Source: Alphaproteobacteria bacterium (GTDB lineage: Bacteria > Pseudomonadota > Alphaproteobacteria > Micropepsales > Micropepsaceae). Taken from it: DNA of 64,000 nt. A program made the position numbers and the translations under genes. Positions 52,983 through 61,732 of the stretch are shown here, one piece after another. Location of the stretch: positions 1 to 64,000 of the forward strand of contig JAFARO010000012.1 of NCBI GenBank assembly GCA_019245415.1, given 5' to 3'. The notes under the pieces were generated by a model. That model had not been told where the DNA came from and did no database searches. It saw only the letters and a list, made by a program, of their open reading frames with translations. Position 1 is the first letter of the stretch, and every line of letters starts with the position of its first letter.

Positions 52983-54129
52983 CGGCGGTCGCTCGTTCCT
53001 GCGCCACGGGAAGGCGGAACTGGAACACCGCGCCGCCGCCCATGCCAAGCTCCATCCACAGCCGCCCGCCATGCGCTTCGACGATAGTGCGGCAGATGGA
53101 AAGCCCGATGCCCAGTCCCTGTTCCTTGGTGGTGACGAAAGGCTGGAACAGCGATGCCGCGATTTCCGGCGCCAGGCCCGGCCCGGTGTCGGCCACGCGC
53201 AGCTGGACGAAGCCGTCGCGGTCGCAGCAGGTCGCGACCTGCAGGCGGCGCTCGGGACTGTTCTGCATCGCCTCGACCGCGTTGCGCACCAGATTGATGA
53301 CCACCTGCTGGATCTGCACCTTGTCCATCAGCACGGCAGGCAAATCCGGCGCGAACGCGGTTTCGAGCTTGATGCTGCTGTCGGCGGCGCCGACGAAACC
53401 CAACGCGACGGCGTCGCGCACCACGGCGTTCAGGTCGAGGATGGACCGGTCCGGCTCGCGCTTGGCGACGAAACCGCGGATGCGGCGGATGATCTCGCCG
53501 GCGCGGGTGGTCTGTTCGGCGATGCGCGCCGAAACCTCGCGCAGCATCTCGCCGCCGGGTCCTTTGTCCTCGCCCGTCATTTCCTGAAGGATGCCGACAT
53601 AGTTGAGGATGGCGGTCAGCGGCTGGTTCAGCTCGTGCGCCAGCGCGGCGCTCAATTGCCCCGTCGCGGTCAGGCGCGCGGCATGGAGCAGTTCCTTCTG
53701 CAATTCCTGGATCTGGCGCTCGCTCGCCTTGCGCGCGGAGATATCGTGCAGGATACCCATGAAGATGCGGCGGTCGTGGAACACCCCTTCGCCGACGGAA
53801 AGATACATCGCGAACGTCGTGCCGTTCTTGCGCCGGCCCAGGACCTCGCGGCCGATGCCGATGATGCGTTTCTCGCCGGTCTTTCGATAGCGGGCGAGAT
53901 AGCCGTCATGCTCCGCGTGATAGGGCGAGGGCATCAGCATATTGACGTTGCGCCCGATCACTTCGTCGGCGGCATAGCCGAACATGCGCGCGCAGGCGTC
54001 GTTGTAGACCAGCACCAGCCCGTCTTCGTCGATCATGATGATGCCGTCGACGGAGGTCGCGATCAGCGCCTGGAACAGGACTTCGCTGGCTGGCATCCAA
54101 GGCCGCATCCTTTCGACCGCGCCATTCAA
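52972..54129 (-). CDS. fixL: Oxygen-sensing heme-PAS histidine kinase FixL
   Basis: A soluble 385-residue kinase with one PAS domain and a kinase core. The PAS domain has the heme pocket of FixL: proximal His74 (AEHDGYLARY), Arg80 and Arg94 (IIGIGRE), which align with His200, Arg206 and Arg220 of the Bradyrhizobium protein; its His214 is Arg88 here. GRRKNGTTFAMYLSVGE follows. The kinase part has His165 in ALAHELNQPLTAIL, the N-box NLVRNAVEAM and G-boxes ADTGPGL and GLGIGLSIC. It phosphorylates FixJ when oxygen is low. No membrane segment is seen, as in Bradyrhizobium FixL. Confidence 0.92.
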   Translation of the reverse strand: MNGAVERMRPWMPASEVLFQALIATSVDGIIMIDEDGLVLVYNDACARMFGYAADEVIGRNVNMLMPSPYHAEHDGYLARYRKTGEKRIIGIGREVLGRRKNGTTFAMYLSVGEGVFHDRRIFMGILHDISARKASERQIQELQKELLHAARLTATGQLSAALAHELNQPLTAILNYVGILQEMTGEDKGPGGEMLREVSARIAEQTTRAGEIIRRIRGFVAKREPDRSILDLNAVVRDAVALGFVGAADSSIKLETAFAPDLPAVLMDKVQIQQVVINLVRNAVEAMQNSPERRLQVATCCDRDGFVQLRVADTGPGLAPEIAASLFQPFVTTKEQGLGIGLSICRTIVEAHGGRLWMELGMGGGAVFQFRLPVAQERATADGK

Positions 54130-54161
54130 GCAAGGGCGCGGACCTGCGGCAATGGCGAAAA

Positions 54162-54175
54162 TTGCGCAGGATCAA
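54162..54175 (+). promoter_or_regulatory. FixK/Fnr-type box
   Basis: TTGCGCAGGATCAA fits TTG(A/C)-N6-(T/G)CAA on both strands. It ends 54 bases before the flavoprotein start codon (54230) and 32 bases before the fixL start codon on the other strand, so it could control one or both. Confidence 0.6.
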
Positions 54176-54229
54176 TGTCGGGCGGATTCCAAGCGTGAAG
54201 ACTGTCCCGTTGCCGCGGTCCCAAGCGCC

Positions 54230-54814
54230 ATGAAACACGCCGTCATTGCCGCGCATCCCAGAGCCTCGAGCTTCACGATGGCGGTCGCGCGCAGCTATGA
54301 GGACGCCGTCTCTGCCCGCGGCCAAAGCGTCGTGGTGCGCGATCTCTACCGGATGAACTTCGCGCCCTGCCTGGAAGCCGGCGAGATGCCCGGCGCCGGC
54401 GGATTTGCGCCCGGACGCGATGTCCTGGAAGAGCGCGAGTTGCTCGGCGACGTCGAGGTCTTCGTCTTCGTCTATCCGTTCTGGCTCAATTCCCAGCCCG
54501 CCATGCTCAAGGGCTATATCGAGCGCGTCTTCGGCATGGGGTTTGCCTATGGCGCCGGCCGCGGCGGCAACAGGCCGCTGCTCGCCGGGCGCAGGATGCT
54601 GAGCTTCACCTCCAGCGGCGCGCCGACCGAATGGATGGTCGAAAGCGGCAGCTGGGAGGCCGCCACGCGCTTGTTCGACACGTACTTCGCCGCGGTCTGC
54701 GGGCTCGAGGTTCTCGATCACATCCATTTCGGCGGAATCGTCCCCGGCATCCGCGCCGACGCCGTGCAGGCCCATCTGGCCAAGGTCCGCGACGCGGTCG
54801 CGCGCCGTTTCTGA
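54230..54814 (+). CDS. NAD(P)H dehydrogenase (quinone) / flavodoxin-fold protein
   Basis: A 194-residue flavoprotein of the NQO1/MdaB (Flavodoxin_2) family. The FMN- or FAD-binding start is HAVIAAHPRASSFTMAVA; other marks are VVVRDLYRMNF, FVFVYPFWLNSQPAMLKGYI and the glycine loop RRMLSFTSSGAPTEWM. It reduces quinones with two electrons. A FixK-type box lies 54 bases ahead of the ATG, so it is probably induced at low oxygen. The open frame extending left to 54035 is not part of it. Confidence 0.86.
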   Translation: MKHAVIAAHPRASSFTMAVARSYEDAVSARGQSVVVRDLYRMNFAPCLEAGEMPGAGGFAPGRDVLEERELLGDVEVFVFVYPFWLNSQPAMLKGYIERVFGMGFAYGAGRGGNRPLLAGRRMLSFTSSGAPTEWMVESGSWEAATRLFDTYFAAVCGLEVLDHIHFGGIVPGIRADAVQAHLAKVRDAVARRF

Positions 54815-54860
54815 GCGGCAGGGGTAGAAGCCGCCATCGCTTCCGGGGCAGGCTGCTCTC

Positions 54861-57524
54861 ATGACCGTGCGCAATCTCGATGCCGTCTTCGCGCCCAGCG
54901 CCATCGCGCTGATCGGCGCCAGCGAGCGGGGCGGCGCCATCGGCACGCTGGTGGCGCGCAATCTGCTCGCGGGCGGATTCAAGGGCGCCATCCACTTCGT
55001 CAATCCCCAGCACACGACGCTGTTCGGCAAACCCTGTTACCCCGACGTCGCGTCACTTCCCTCGGTGCCGGACGTGGCGGCGATCTGCACGCCGGCGCCG
55101 ACCGTGCCTTCCTTGGTCGCAGAGCTCGCTGCGCGCGGCACGCGCGGCGCCATCGTCATCACCGCGGGCTTCCGCGACGCGGGCAACGACGCCGGCCGCT
55201 GGCTGGAGCGCGAGATGCTGGCCGCCGCGCGGCCGCATCTGTTGCGCATCGTCGGGCCGAACGGCATCGGCGTGCTGTCGACGCCGTCGGGCATCAACGC
55301 CTCCTTCACGCCGGGGGCGCCGCTGAAGGGCCATGTCGCCTTCGTCGCGCAATCCGGCGCGATGGTCAGCACCGTGCTCGACTGGGCGACGGCGCGCGGC
55401 ATCGGGTTTTCTCATCTGGTCTCGCTCGGCGACATGGCCGACGTCGATTTCGGCGACATGCTCGACTACCTCGCCAACGATGCCGTGACGCATTCGATCC
55501 TGCTCTATGTCGAGGCTGTCACTCAGGCGCGCAAATTCCTCTCCGCCGCGCGCGCGGCCGCACGGCTGAAGCCTGTGATCGCGATCAAGGCCGGACGCGC
55601 CGCGGCGGCCGCACGCGCCGCCGCTTCGCATACCGGTGCGCTGGCCGGCAACGATGCCGTCTACGACGCCGCATTCCGCCGCGCCGGAATCCTGCGCGTC
55701 TTCGATCTCGATGAAGTCTTCGACGCGGTCGAGACCCTGGGCATGGCGCCGCGGATCGCCGGCGAGCGGCTCGCCATCCTCACCAATGGCGGCGGCGTCG
55801 GCGTGCTGGCGACCGACGCGCTGATCGAACAGGGCGGCGTGCTGGCGCCGTTGCCAGATGCGACGCGGGCCAAGCTCGATGCCGTGCTTCCCGTCACCTG
55901 GTCCCACGCCAATCCCATCGACATCATCGGCGACGCGCCGGGCGCGCGTTATGCCGCGGCGCTCGGGATCGTGCTGCATGACCCTGGGATCGACGCGGTC
56001 CTGGCGCTGCATTGCCCGACCGCGGTCGCTTCCGGCCTCGAAGCCGCGCAAGCCGTGGCCGGCGCGATGGCGGGCCAGGAGCGGCCTTTGCTGACGAACT
56101 GGCTCGGCGCCGCCGAGGCCGACGCCGCGCGCCGATTGTTCGCGGATGCCAAGATTCCGACCTACGAGACGCCGGAGAAGGCGGTGCGCGGCTTCATGCA
56201 TCTGGTGCGCTATCGCCGGGCGCAGGACCAGCTGATGGAGGTTCCCGACGCACAGGTCGATGCCGCGCCGGACATCGTACGCGCGCGCCGCGCCGTCGAC
56301 GGCGCCCTTGCACGAGGCGGCGGCTGGCTGGAACCACTCGCCGTACAGGAGCTGTTCCAGAGCTATGGCATTGCGCTGGTGCGTTCGGCTCTGGCTGCCG
56401 ATGCCGGCGAGTCGGCGCGCATCGCGGAAAGCTTCGGGGGACCGGTGGCGCTCAAGATCGTCTCGCCCGACATCACGCACAAATCCGACGTCGGCGGCGT
56501 TGCGCTCGACGTGATGACGGCCGGCGCCGCGCGCCTTGCCGCCGACGCGATGCAGGCGCGCGTGCGCAAGGCGGCGCCGAAAGCGCGTCTCGACGGTTTC
56601 CTGGTGCAGGAGATGATCCGCCGCCCCGGCGCCTACGAACTCATTCTCGGCATGGCGCAGGATGCGACCTTCGGCCCGTTCCTGCTGTTCGGGCAGGGCG
56701 GCGTCGCGGTGGAGCAGATCGCCGACCGCGCATTGGCGCTGCCGCCTCTCAACGCCGTGCTGGCGCGCGACATGATCGCACGCACGCGCATCTGGCGGCT
56801 GTTGCGGGGCTACCGCGACCGGCCGGCCGCCGATGCCGGCGCCATCGTCGACACCTTGCTCAAGCTGTCGCAGCTCGTCTGCGATTTCGATTCGATCGCC
56901 GAGATCGACATCAATCCGCTGCTCGCCGACGACAAGGGTGTCATCGCGGTCGATGCGCGGGTGCGGGTCGAGGCGCCAAAGGGCGCCGCGGGCGCGCGGC
57001 TGGCGATCGTCCCCTATCCGCGCGGGCTCGAGCGCAGCGAAGACGTGCCGGGCTTGGGGCGCTGCCTGCTGAGGCCCGTGCGTCCCGAAGATGCGCCCGC
57101 CTTCGTCGCGTTCTTCAACCGCCTGAACCCGCAGGACATCCGGCTGCGATTCTTCTCGCCCCTGCAGGCGCTAGCGCCGCGCTTGCTGGCACGGCTCACC
57201 CAGATCGACTACGACCGCGAACTGGCGATGGTCCTGTTCCAGGATGCGGATCTGCTCGGCGTCTCGCGCCTGGCGGCCGATCCGGACAACCTCAAAGCGG
57301 AGTTCGCGGTGACGGTGCGCAGCGACCTCAAAGGACAGGGACTCGGCCGCCTTCTGCTGCGCGAGATCGTAGACCAGGCGCGCCGCCGCGGCACGGCGGA
57401 GATCTTCGGCTGTATCCTGGAAGAAAACGCCCCGATGCTCGCGCTCGCCCGCGAGTTGGGATTCAGCCTCGCCCATGACGGCCCCGGCGTGTGGCGCGCC
57501 ACGCTGCGATTGGCGAATCCCTAG
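54861..57524 (+). CDS. ADP-forming acyl-CoA synthetase fused to GNAT acetyltransferase
   Basis: An 887-residue multi-domain protein: CoA-binding domain (about residues 5-130), CoA-ligase domain (150-290), ATP-grasp domain (480-700) and a C-terminal GNAT acetyltransferase (about 725-885; LKGQGLGRLLLREIV). The phosphohistidine of ADP-forming acetyl-CoA synthetases is present as His257 in ASHTGALAG, so ligase activity may remain. Similar fusions (Pat/PatZ) acetylate acetyl-CoA synthetase and other proteins. It follows the flavoprotein gene by 46 bases and precedes the universal stress protein. Confidence 0.88.
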   Translation: MTVRNLDAVFAPSAIALIGASERGGAIGTLVARNLLAGGFKGAIHFVNPQHTTLFGKPCYPDVASLPSVPDVAAICTPAPTVPSLVAELAARGTRGAIVITAGFRDAGNDAGRWLEREMLAAARPHLLRIVGPNGIGVLSTPSGINASFTPGAPLKGHVAFVAQSGAMVSTVLDWATARGIGFSHLVSLGDMADVDFGDMLDYLANDAVTHSILLYVEAVTQARKFLSAARAAARLKPVIAIKAGRAAAAARAAASHTGALAGNDAVYDAAFRRAGILRVFDLDEVFDAVETLGMAPRIAGERLAILTNGGGVGVLATDALIEQGGVLAPLPDATRAKLDAVLPVTWSHANPIDIIGDAPGARYAAALGIVLHDPGIDAVLALHCPTAVASGLEAAQAVAGAMAGQERPLLTNWLGAAEADAARRLFADAKIPTYETPEKAVRGFMHLVRYRRAQDQLMEVPDAQVDAAPDIVRARRAVDGALARGGGWLEPLAVQELFQSYGIALVRSALAADAGESARIAESFGGPVALKIVSPDITHKSDVGGVALDVMTAGAARLAADAMQARVRKAAPKARLDGFLVQEMIRRPGAYELILGMAQDATFGPFLLFGQGGVAVEQIADRALALPPLNAVLARDMIARTRIWRLLRGYRDRPAADAGAIVDTLLKLSQLVCDFDSIAEIDINPLLADDKGVIAVDARVRVEAPKGAAGARLAIVPYPRGLERSEDVPGLGRCLLRPVRPEDAPAFVAFFNRLNPQDIRLRFFSPLQALAPRLLARLTQIDYDRELAMVLFQDADLLGVSRLAADPDNLKAEFAVTVRSDLKGQGLGRLLLREIVDQARRRGTAEIFGCILEENAPMLALARELGFSLAHDGPGVWRATLRLANP

Positions 57525-57561
57525 GCTTCGCGCATAGCGCGGCTCCTCCTGGCGGCCGAAC

Positions 57562-57575
57562 TTGCGCCCGCTCAA
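57562..57575 (+). promoter_or_regulatory. FixK/Fnr-type box
   Basis: TTGCGCCCGCTCAA matches TTG(A/C)-N6-(T/G)CAA exactly. It ends 55 bases before the universal stress protein start, nearly the same distance as the box before the flavoprotein gene. Confidence 0.6.
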
Positions 57576-57630
57576 TGTATCGGCGCGCCGGCGGAGTTGA
57601 GATGGGCCCGCCTGCAAGAGGTTTCGCGCC

Positions 57631-58491
57631 ATGTCCATCGCCAAGATCGTCGTTCCGGTCACGGGTTCGTCACGCGACGACACGGCGCTGGCGACCGCGT
57701 TTACCGCGGCCAGGCCGTTCGCGGCGCATGTCGAGGCGCTGTTCGTCGCCACCGATCCGCGCGAGGTGGTGCCCTATTCGGAGATGCCGCTGCCGCCCGA
57801 TCTGGTGCAGGAGATGGTCGACGCCGCGGCCGATCTCAACAAGAAGGCCGCCAAGGTCGCGCAGGGCAATTTCGCGGCCGCCGCGAAAGCCGCGGATGTC
57901 AGGATCACCGCCGGCGTGCAGAAAGGCGCCGGCGTCACCGCCTCCTTGCGCGAAGCGACCGGGCACCTGGCCCAGATATTGGGGGATGCCGCGCTGCTTG
58001 CCGATCTCATCGTTCTCCCCCCATTGACGCAGGGCGACCGCGCCGATGCGCAGCAGGCTTTCGTGCGCGTGTTGACCGGCGTCGAACGCCCGGTGCTGCT
58101 GTCGCCTGCCCAGCCGCCCAGCAAGAGTTTCGCGCGCATCGCGATCGGCTGGGACGGCGGCCGCGCCGCGGCGCACGCTTTGAGCGCGGCGCTGCCCTTT
58201 CTCGAGAAGGCCCAGCGCGTCGAGCTGCTCTCGATCGCGCATCTGCCGGACAAGCCGGCGCGCATCGCCGCGGCAAAGGACTATCTCCTGCTGCACGGCA
58301 TCGGCTGCACGGAGCGGCTCGTGGAAGCGGGCACGCGCGACGTGGCCGACGTCCTTCTCGACGCCTGCGCGCAGTGCGATCTGCTGGTCGTCGGCGGTTA
58401 CGGCACCAGCCGGCTGATCGAGACGATCTTCGGCGGCGTCACCCGCAGCATCGTCTCGCAGCCCAATCTGCCCGTCTTCATGGTGCATTGA
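57631..58491 (+). CDS. Tandem universal stress protein
   Basis: A 286-residue cytoplasmic protein of two UspA-like domains (about residues 1-140 and 150-285). The second keeps the nucleotide-binding motif G-X2-G-X9-G-S/T, seen as VVGGYGTSRLIETIFGG followed by VTRSIV; the first is more degenerate. Tandem Usp proteins are typical members of low-oxygen regulons. A FixK-type box lies 55 bases upstream. The 3' end overlaps the convergent P-type ATPase gene by 14 bases. Confidence 0.88.
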   Translation: MSIAKIVVPVTGSSRDDTALATAFTAARPFAAHVEALFVATDPREVVPYSEMPLPPDLVQEMVDAAADLNKKAAKVAQGNFAAAAKAADVRITAGVQKGAGVTASLREATGHLAQILGDAALLADLIVLPPLTQGDRADAQQAFVRVLTGVERPVLLSPAQPPSKSFARIAIGWDGGRAAAHALSAALPFLEKAQRVELLSIAHLPDKPARIAAAKDYLLLHGIGCTERLVEAGTRDVADVLLDACAQCDLLVVGGYGTSRLIETIFGGVTRSIVSQPNLPVFMVH

Positions 58492-61000
58492 CCGCGAGCG
58501 GATAGCGGCGGAAGAACCAGCCTTTCACGAACTCGACCAGCAGCAGATAGGTCGCGGTGGTGGCCGCCAGCGCCAGCAGCAAGCTCGCCGGCATCGCCAC
58601 GAAACCGAGCCAGCGTCCGAAGATCGTGTAGGGAAGGATGCAAGCGACCGCGACCGCGCCGAGCGATCCGGCGGCGAGCCAGCGGCTCGGGGTGCTGCGC
58701 CATGGCCGTCCGCGGCTGCGGATGACGAAGATGACGAGGCATTGCGTCGCCAGCGACTCCACGAACCAGCCGGTATGAAAGAGCGCCTGACCGGCATGGA
58801 AGACGAAGAGAAGAAGCCCGAAGGTGACGAAGTCGAACAGAGAACTCACCGGGCCGAGCACGAACATGAAGCGGCGCACGAAGCCGATGTCCCAGCGCCT
58901 CGGCCTCAGGATCATCTCCTCGTCGACCTCGTCCATCGGGATCGCGATCTCGGAGATGTCGTAGAGCAGGTTGTTGAGCAGGATCTGCACCGGCAGCATC
59001 GGCAGGAAGGGCAGGAAAAGCACCCCGCCCGCCATCGAGAACATGTTCCCGAAATTCGAGCTCGTCGCCATCATCACGTATTTGAGGATGTTGGCGAAGG
59101 TGCGTCTTCCCTCGCGCACGCCGTCGACGATGACGCCCAGGTCGTTCTTGAGCAGGATCATCGACGCGGCCTCCTTGGCGACGTCAACCGCGCCGTCCAC
59201 CGAGAGGCTGACATCGGCGGCATGCAGCGAAGGCGCGTCGTTGATGCCGTCGCCGATATAACCGACGACATGGCGGGCGCGGCGGAGCGCGGAGATGATG
59301 CGCAGCTTCTGCGCCGGCGTGACGCGGCAGAATTTGTTGACGCTGCGCAGCTTGGCGGCCAGCGCCTCGTCGCTCAGCTTGTCGATGACGTCGCCGGTCA
59401 GCGTGTCGCCGTCCGGTAGCGCGATCGCCTGGCAGACATGGTTGGTGACGTGCTCGTTGTCGCCCGTGATCACCTTGACCGCGATGCCGAGGCCGGCGAG
59501 CGCCTCGATCGCGCCGGCCGCGGTCTCTTTCGGCGGATCCAGGAACAGCGCAAAGCCGCCAAATACCAAGGCCGACTCGTCCAGCGTCACACAGCCGTCG
59601 CGCCAGGCCACGCCCAGCGCGCGCAAGCCCTGTTCGCCGAAACGCTGCAGCATCGCCAGCGCCTTGGCGCGCTCCGCTTCGCCCAGCGGCACCGTCTCTT
59701 CGCCGCGGGCGTAGCCGGTCGAGAGCTTGAGGATGTCTTCCGGCGCACCTTTGACGACGATGCTGCGCTGGGCGCCCTTTTCGATCAGCACGGAGGTGCG
59801 CCGGCGCTCGAAATCGAACGGCTTCTCGTCGCGCTTGATCCAGCCTTCTGCGGCATCGCAAGGGTTCTTCACGATCGCGTCGTCGAGCGGACTCTTGATC
59901 CCCGTCTGGAAATGGGCGTTGAGATAGGCCGCGTCGCGGACCTTGGCGCTGTCCAGGCCCTCCAGATCGACGCACTGCACAAGGTCGATCGCGGCCTTGG
60001 TCAGCGTGCCGGTCTTGTCGCTGCATAGGACGTCCATGCTGCCGAGATCGTGGATCGCGGACAGCCGCTTGACGATGACGTGCTTGCCCGCCATGCGCAG
60101 CGCGCCATAGGCCAAGGTCACCGAGACGATCATCGGCAGCAGCTCCGGCGTCAGCCCCACCGCCAGCGCCACCGCAAAGAGGAAGGATTCCAGCGGCGGC
60201 CGGTGCAGCATGAGGTTCACCAGCAGCACGAACAGCACCAGCAGCACCGTCAGCCGCACGATCATCAGGCTGAAATCGCGCAGGCCCAGCGCGAAGGCGG
60301 TCGGCGGCGGCTCGCTGTGCAGCGAACCCGCGATGCCGCCCAGCATCGTGGCACTTCCCGTGCGCACCAGCAGGGCGCGCGCCGTGCCGCTGACCACCGA
60401 ACTGCCCATGAAGGCGGCGTTCTCCGGCACGGTGTCCTGGCCGGCCGTGTCGCCCACATCGGCGCTCTTGGCGGCGGGAAAGGATTCGCCGGTGAGCAGC
60501 GATTGGTTGACGAAGAGATCGGTCGCGGCCAGCAGCCGGCAATCGGCCGGGACAAGGTCGCCGGCGCGAAGTTCGATGACGTCGCCAGGAACCAGATCGG
60601 CGGCGCGCACCGCTTGCTGCTTGCCGTCGCGCAGCGCGCTCGCCATCAGCGCGACCTGATCGCGCAGCGCCTCGGCGGCGGCTTCGGCGCGGCGCTCCTG
60701 CAGGAAGTCCAGCAGCACCGAGATCAGCACGATGCCGTCGATCAGCGCCATGCTGACGATGTCGCCGGTCGCGCCCGCGATGGCGGCGGCGAGCAGCAGC
60801 ACGATCACGAGCGGATTGCGAAAGCGCTTCAGGATCTCGAGCCAGACGGATTTCCGCGCGCCGTCGGCGATTTTGTTCGGCCCATAGCGCGCCAAGCGCT
60901 GTGTCGCGGCGGCGGAGCTAAGCCCCTGCGCGTCGACGCCCAGCCGCGCCAGGACCGCGGCAATCGGCACGGACCAGAAATCGTCGCCGCCGCCCGCCAT
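58478..61000 (-). CDS. mgtA: P-type ATPase, MgtA/MgtB (magnesium-importing) type
   Basis: An 840-residue P-type (P3B) ATPase. The phosphorylated residue is Asp328 in CSDKTGTLT. The actuator loop is LLTGESFP, the hinge GDGINDAPSLHAAD, and the membrane motif GLTPELLPMIVS is characteristic of MgtA. It ends with about six C-terminal membrane segments. MgtA imports magnesium when it is scarce. The start codon shares one base with the stop of a 46-codon gene upstream (TGATG), so translation is coupled. Confidence 0.9.
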   Translation of the reverse strand: MAGGGDDFWSVPIAAVLARLGVDAQGLSSAAATQRLARYGPNKIADGARKSVWLEILKRFRNPLVIVLLLAAAIAGATGDIVSMALIDGIVLISVLLDFLQERRAEAAAEALRDQVALMASALRDGKQQAVRAADLVPGDVIELRAGDLVPADCRLLAATDLFVNQSLLTGESFPAAKSADVGDTAGQDTVPENAAFMGSSVVSGTARALLVRTGSATMLGGIAGSLHSEPPPTAFALGLRDFSLMIVRLTVLLVLFVLLVNLMLHRPPLESFLFAVALAVGLTPELLPMIVSVTLAYGALRMAGKHVIVKRLSAIHDLGSMDVLCSDKTGTLTKAAIDLVQCVDLEGLDSAKVRDAAYLNAHFQTGIKSPLDDAIVKNPCDAAEGWIKRDEKPFDFERRRTSVLIEKGAQRSIVVKGAPEDILKLSTGYARGEETVPLGEAERAKALAMLQRFGEQGLRALGVAWRDGCVTLDESALVFGGFALFLDPPKETAAGAIEALAGLGIAVKVITGDNEHVTNHVCQAIALPDGDTLTGDVIDKLSDEALAAKLRSVNKFCRVTPAQKLRIISALRRARHVVGYIGDGINDAPSLHAADVSLSVDGAVDVAKEAASMILLKNDLGVIVDGVREGRRTFANILKYVMMATSSNFGNMFSMAGGVLFLPFLPMLPVQILLNNLLYDISEIAIPMDEVDEEMILRPRRWDIGFVRRFMFVLGPVSSLFDFVTFGLLLFVFHAGQALFHTGWFVESLATQCLVIFVIRSRGRPWRSTPSRWLAAGSLGAVAVACILPYTIFGRWLGFVAMPASLLLALAATTATYLLLVEFVKGWFFRRYPLAVNAP

Positions 61001-61140
61001 CAGCGGATCAGCATCCAGAGCAGGATCGCGGCTGCGACGAAGAACACCGCGATGAGAGAGAAACAGCCGACGGTGCGGCCGAGCGATTCCGGCAGGCCTT
61101 CTTCATCCTCCGGCGGCGAAGGCAGGTCGTCGTCTGTCAT
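61000..61140 (-). CDS. 46-residue single-span membrane peptide coupled to mgtA
   Basis: A short gene reading MTDDDLPSPPEDEEGLPESL, then a hydrophobic helix at about residues 26-45 (including SLIAVFFVAAAILLWML) and a final Arg. The acidic tail plus one membrane span looks like a small regulatory subunit. Its stop overlaps the mgtA-type start by one base, and high third-position GC supports translation. Small membrane proteins such as MgtS and MgtR modulate Mg transporters in enterobacteria, but no homology is claimed. Confidence 0.65.
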   Translation of the reverse strand: MTDDDLPSPPEDEEGLPESLGRTVGCFSLIAVFFVAAAILLWMLIR

Positions 61141-61219
61141 GATGCCCTAGGCACGATCCCCGGCCCCACCATAGCAGAGTCGATGCTACGATGGCGGCGG
61201 TTCGAGGCGCGTGGTGGCG

Positions 61220-61672
61220 ATGGCGCAGGTCAGTGCCGGGATAGTGCTGTTTCGCGGGCCGGCGGGTGAGCGCGAAGTCTTCCTCATCCATCCGGGCGGA
61301 CCCTTCTGGGCGCGCAAGGACGAGGGCGCGTGGTCGATCCCCAAGGGGCTGGTTGATGCGGGCGAAGACGAGCTCGCCTGTGCCCGGCGCGAATTCGCCG
61401 AGGAGACGGGCTTCGAGGCCAAGGGTCCTGCGCGGGACCTCGGTTCTTTCCGCATGCCGGGCGGCAAGCGTCTCAGGGTCTGGGCGGTCGGGGGCGATGC
61501 GGATCCGGCGCAATTGCGCAGCAATCTCTTCGAGATGGAATGGCCGCCGCGCTCCGGGCGCCGCGCCCGCTTCCCGGAAGCCGACCGCGGCGGCTGGTTC
61601 GGCCGCGACACTGCGCTCGCCAAGATCGTCAAGGGCCAGCGCGCCGTTCTCGAAGCTTTCTTCAAGGGCTGA
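61220..61672 (+). CDS. Nudix hydrolase
   Basis: A 150-residue pyrophosphohydrolase. The Nudix box reads GLVDAGEDELACARREFAEE followed by TGF, matching GX5EX7REUXEEXGU. The protein starts AQVSAGIVLFRG and has WSIPKGL just before the box. An in-frame GTG at 61211 is an alternative start. Substrate unknown; the length and the KRLRVWAVGGDAD segment resemble small NUDIX proteins acting on nucleotide derivatives. It stands between the divergent mgtA operon and glucokinase. Confidence 0.9.
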   Translation: MAQVSAGIVLFRGPAGEREVFLIHPGGPFWARKDEGAWSIPKGLVDAGEDELACARREFAEETGFEAKGPARDLGSFRMPGGKRLRVWAVGGDADPAQLRSNLFEMEWPPRSGRRARFPEADRGGWFGRDTALAKIVKGQRAVLEAFFKG

Positions 61673-61732
61673 TCCGCGCCGCGCGGCAGTCCGTTCCCGT
61701 TCGGCGCGCGATTGCGCTATACCGCGTGCGTC

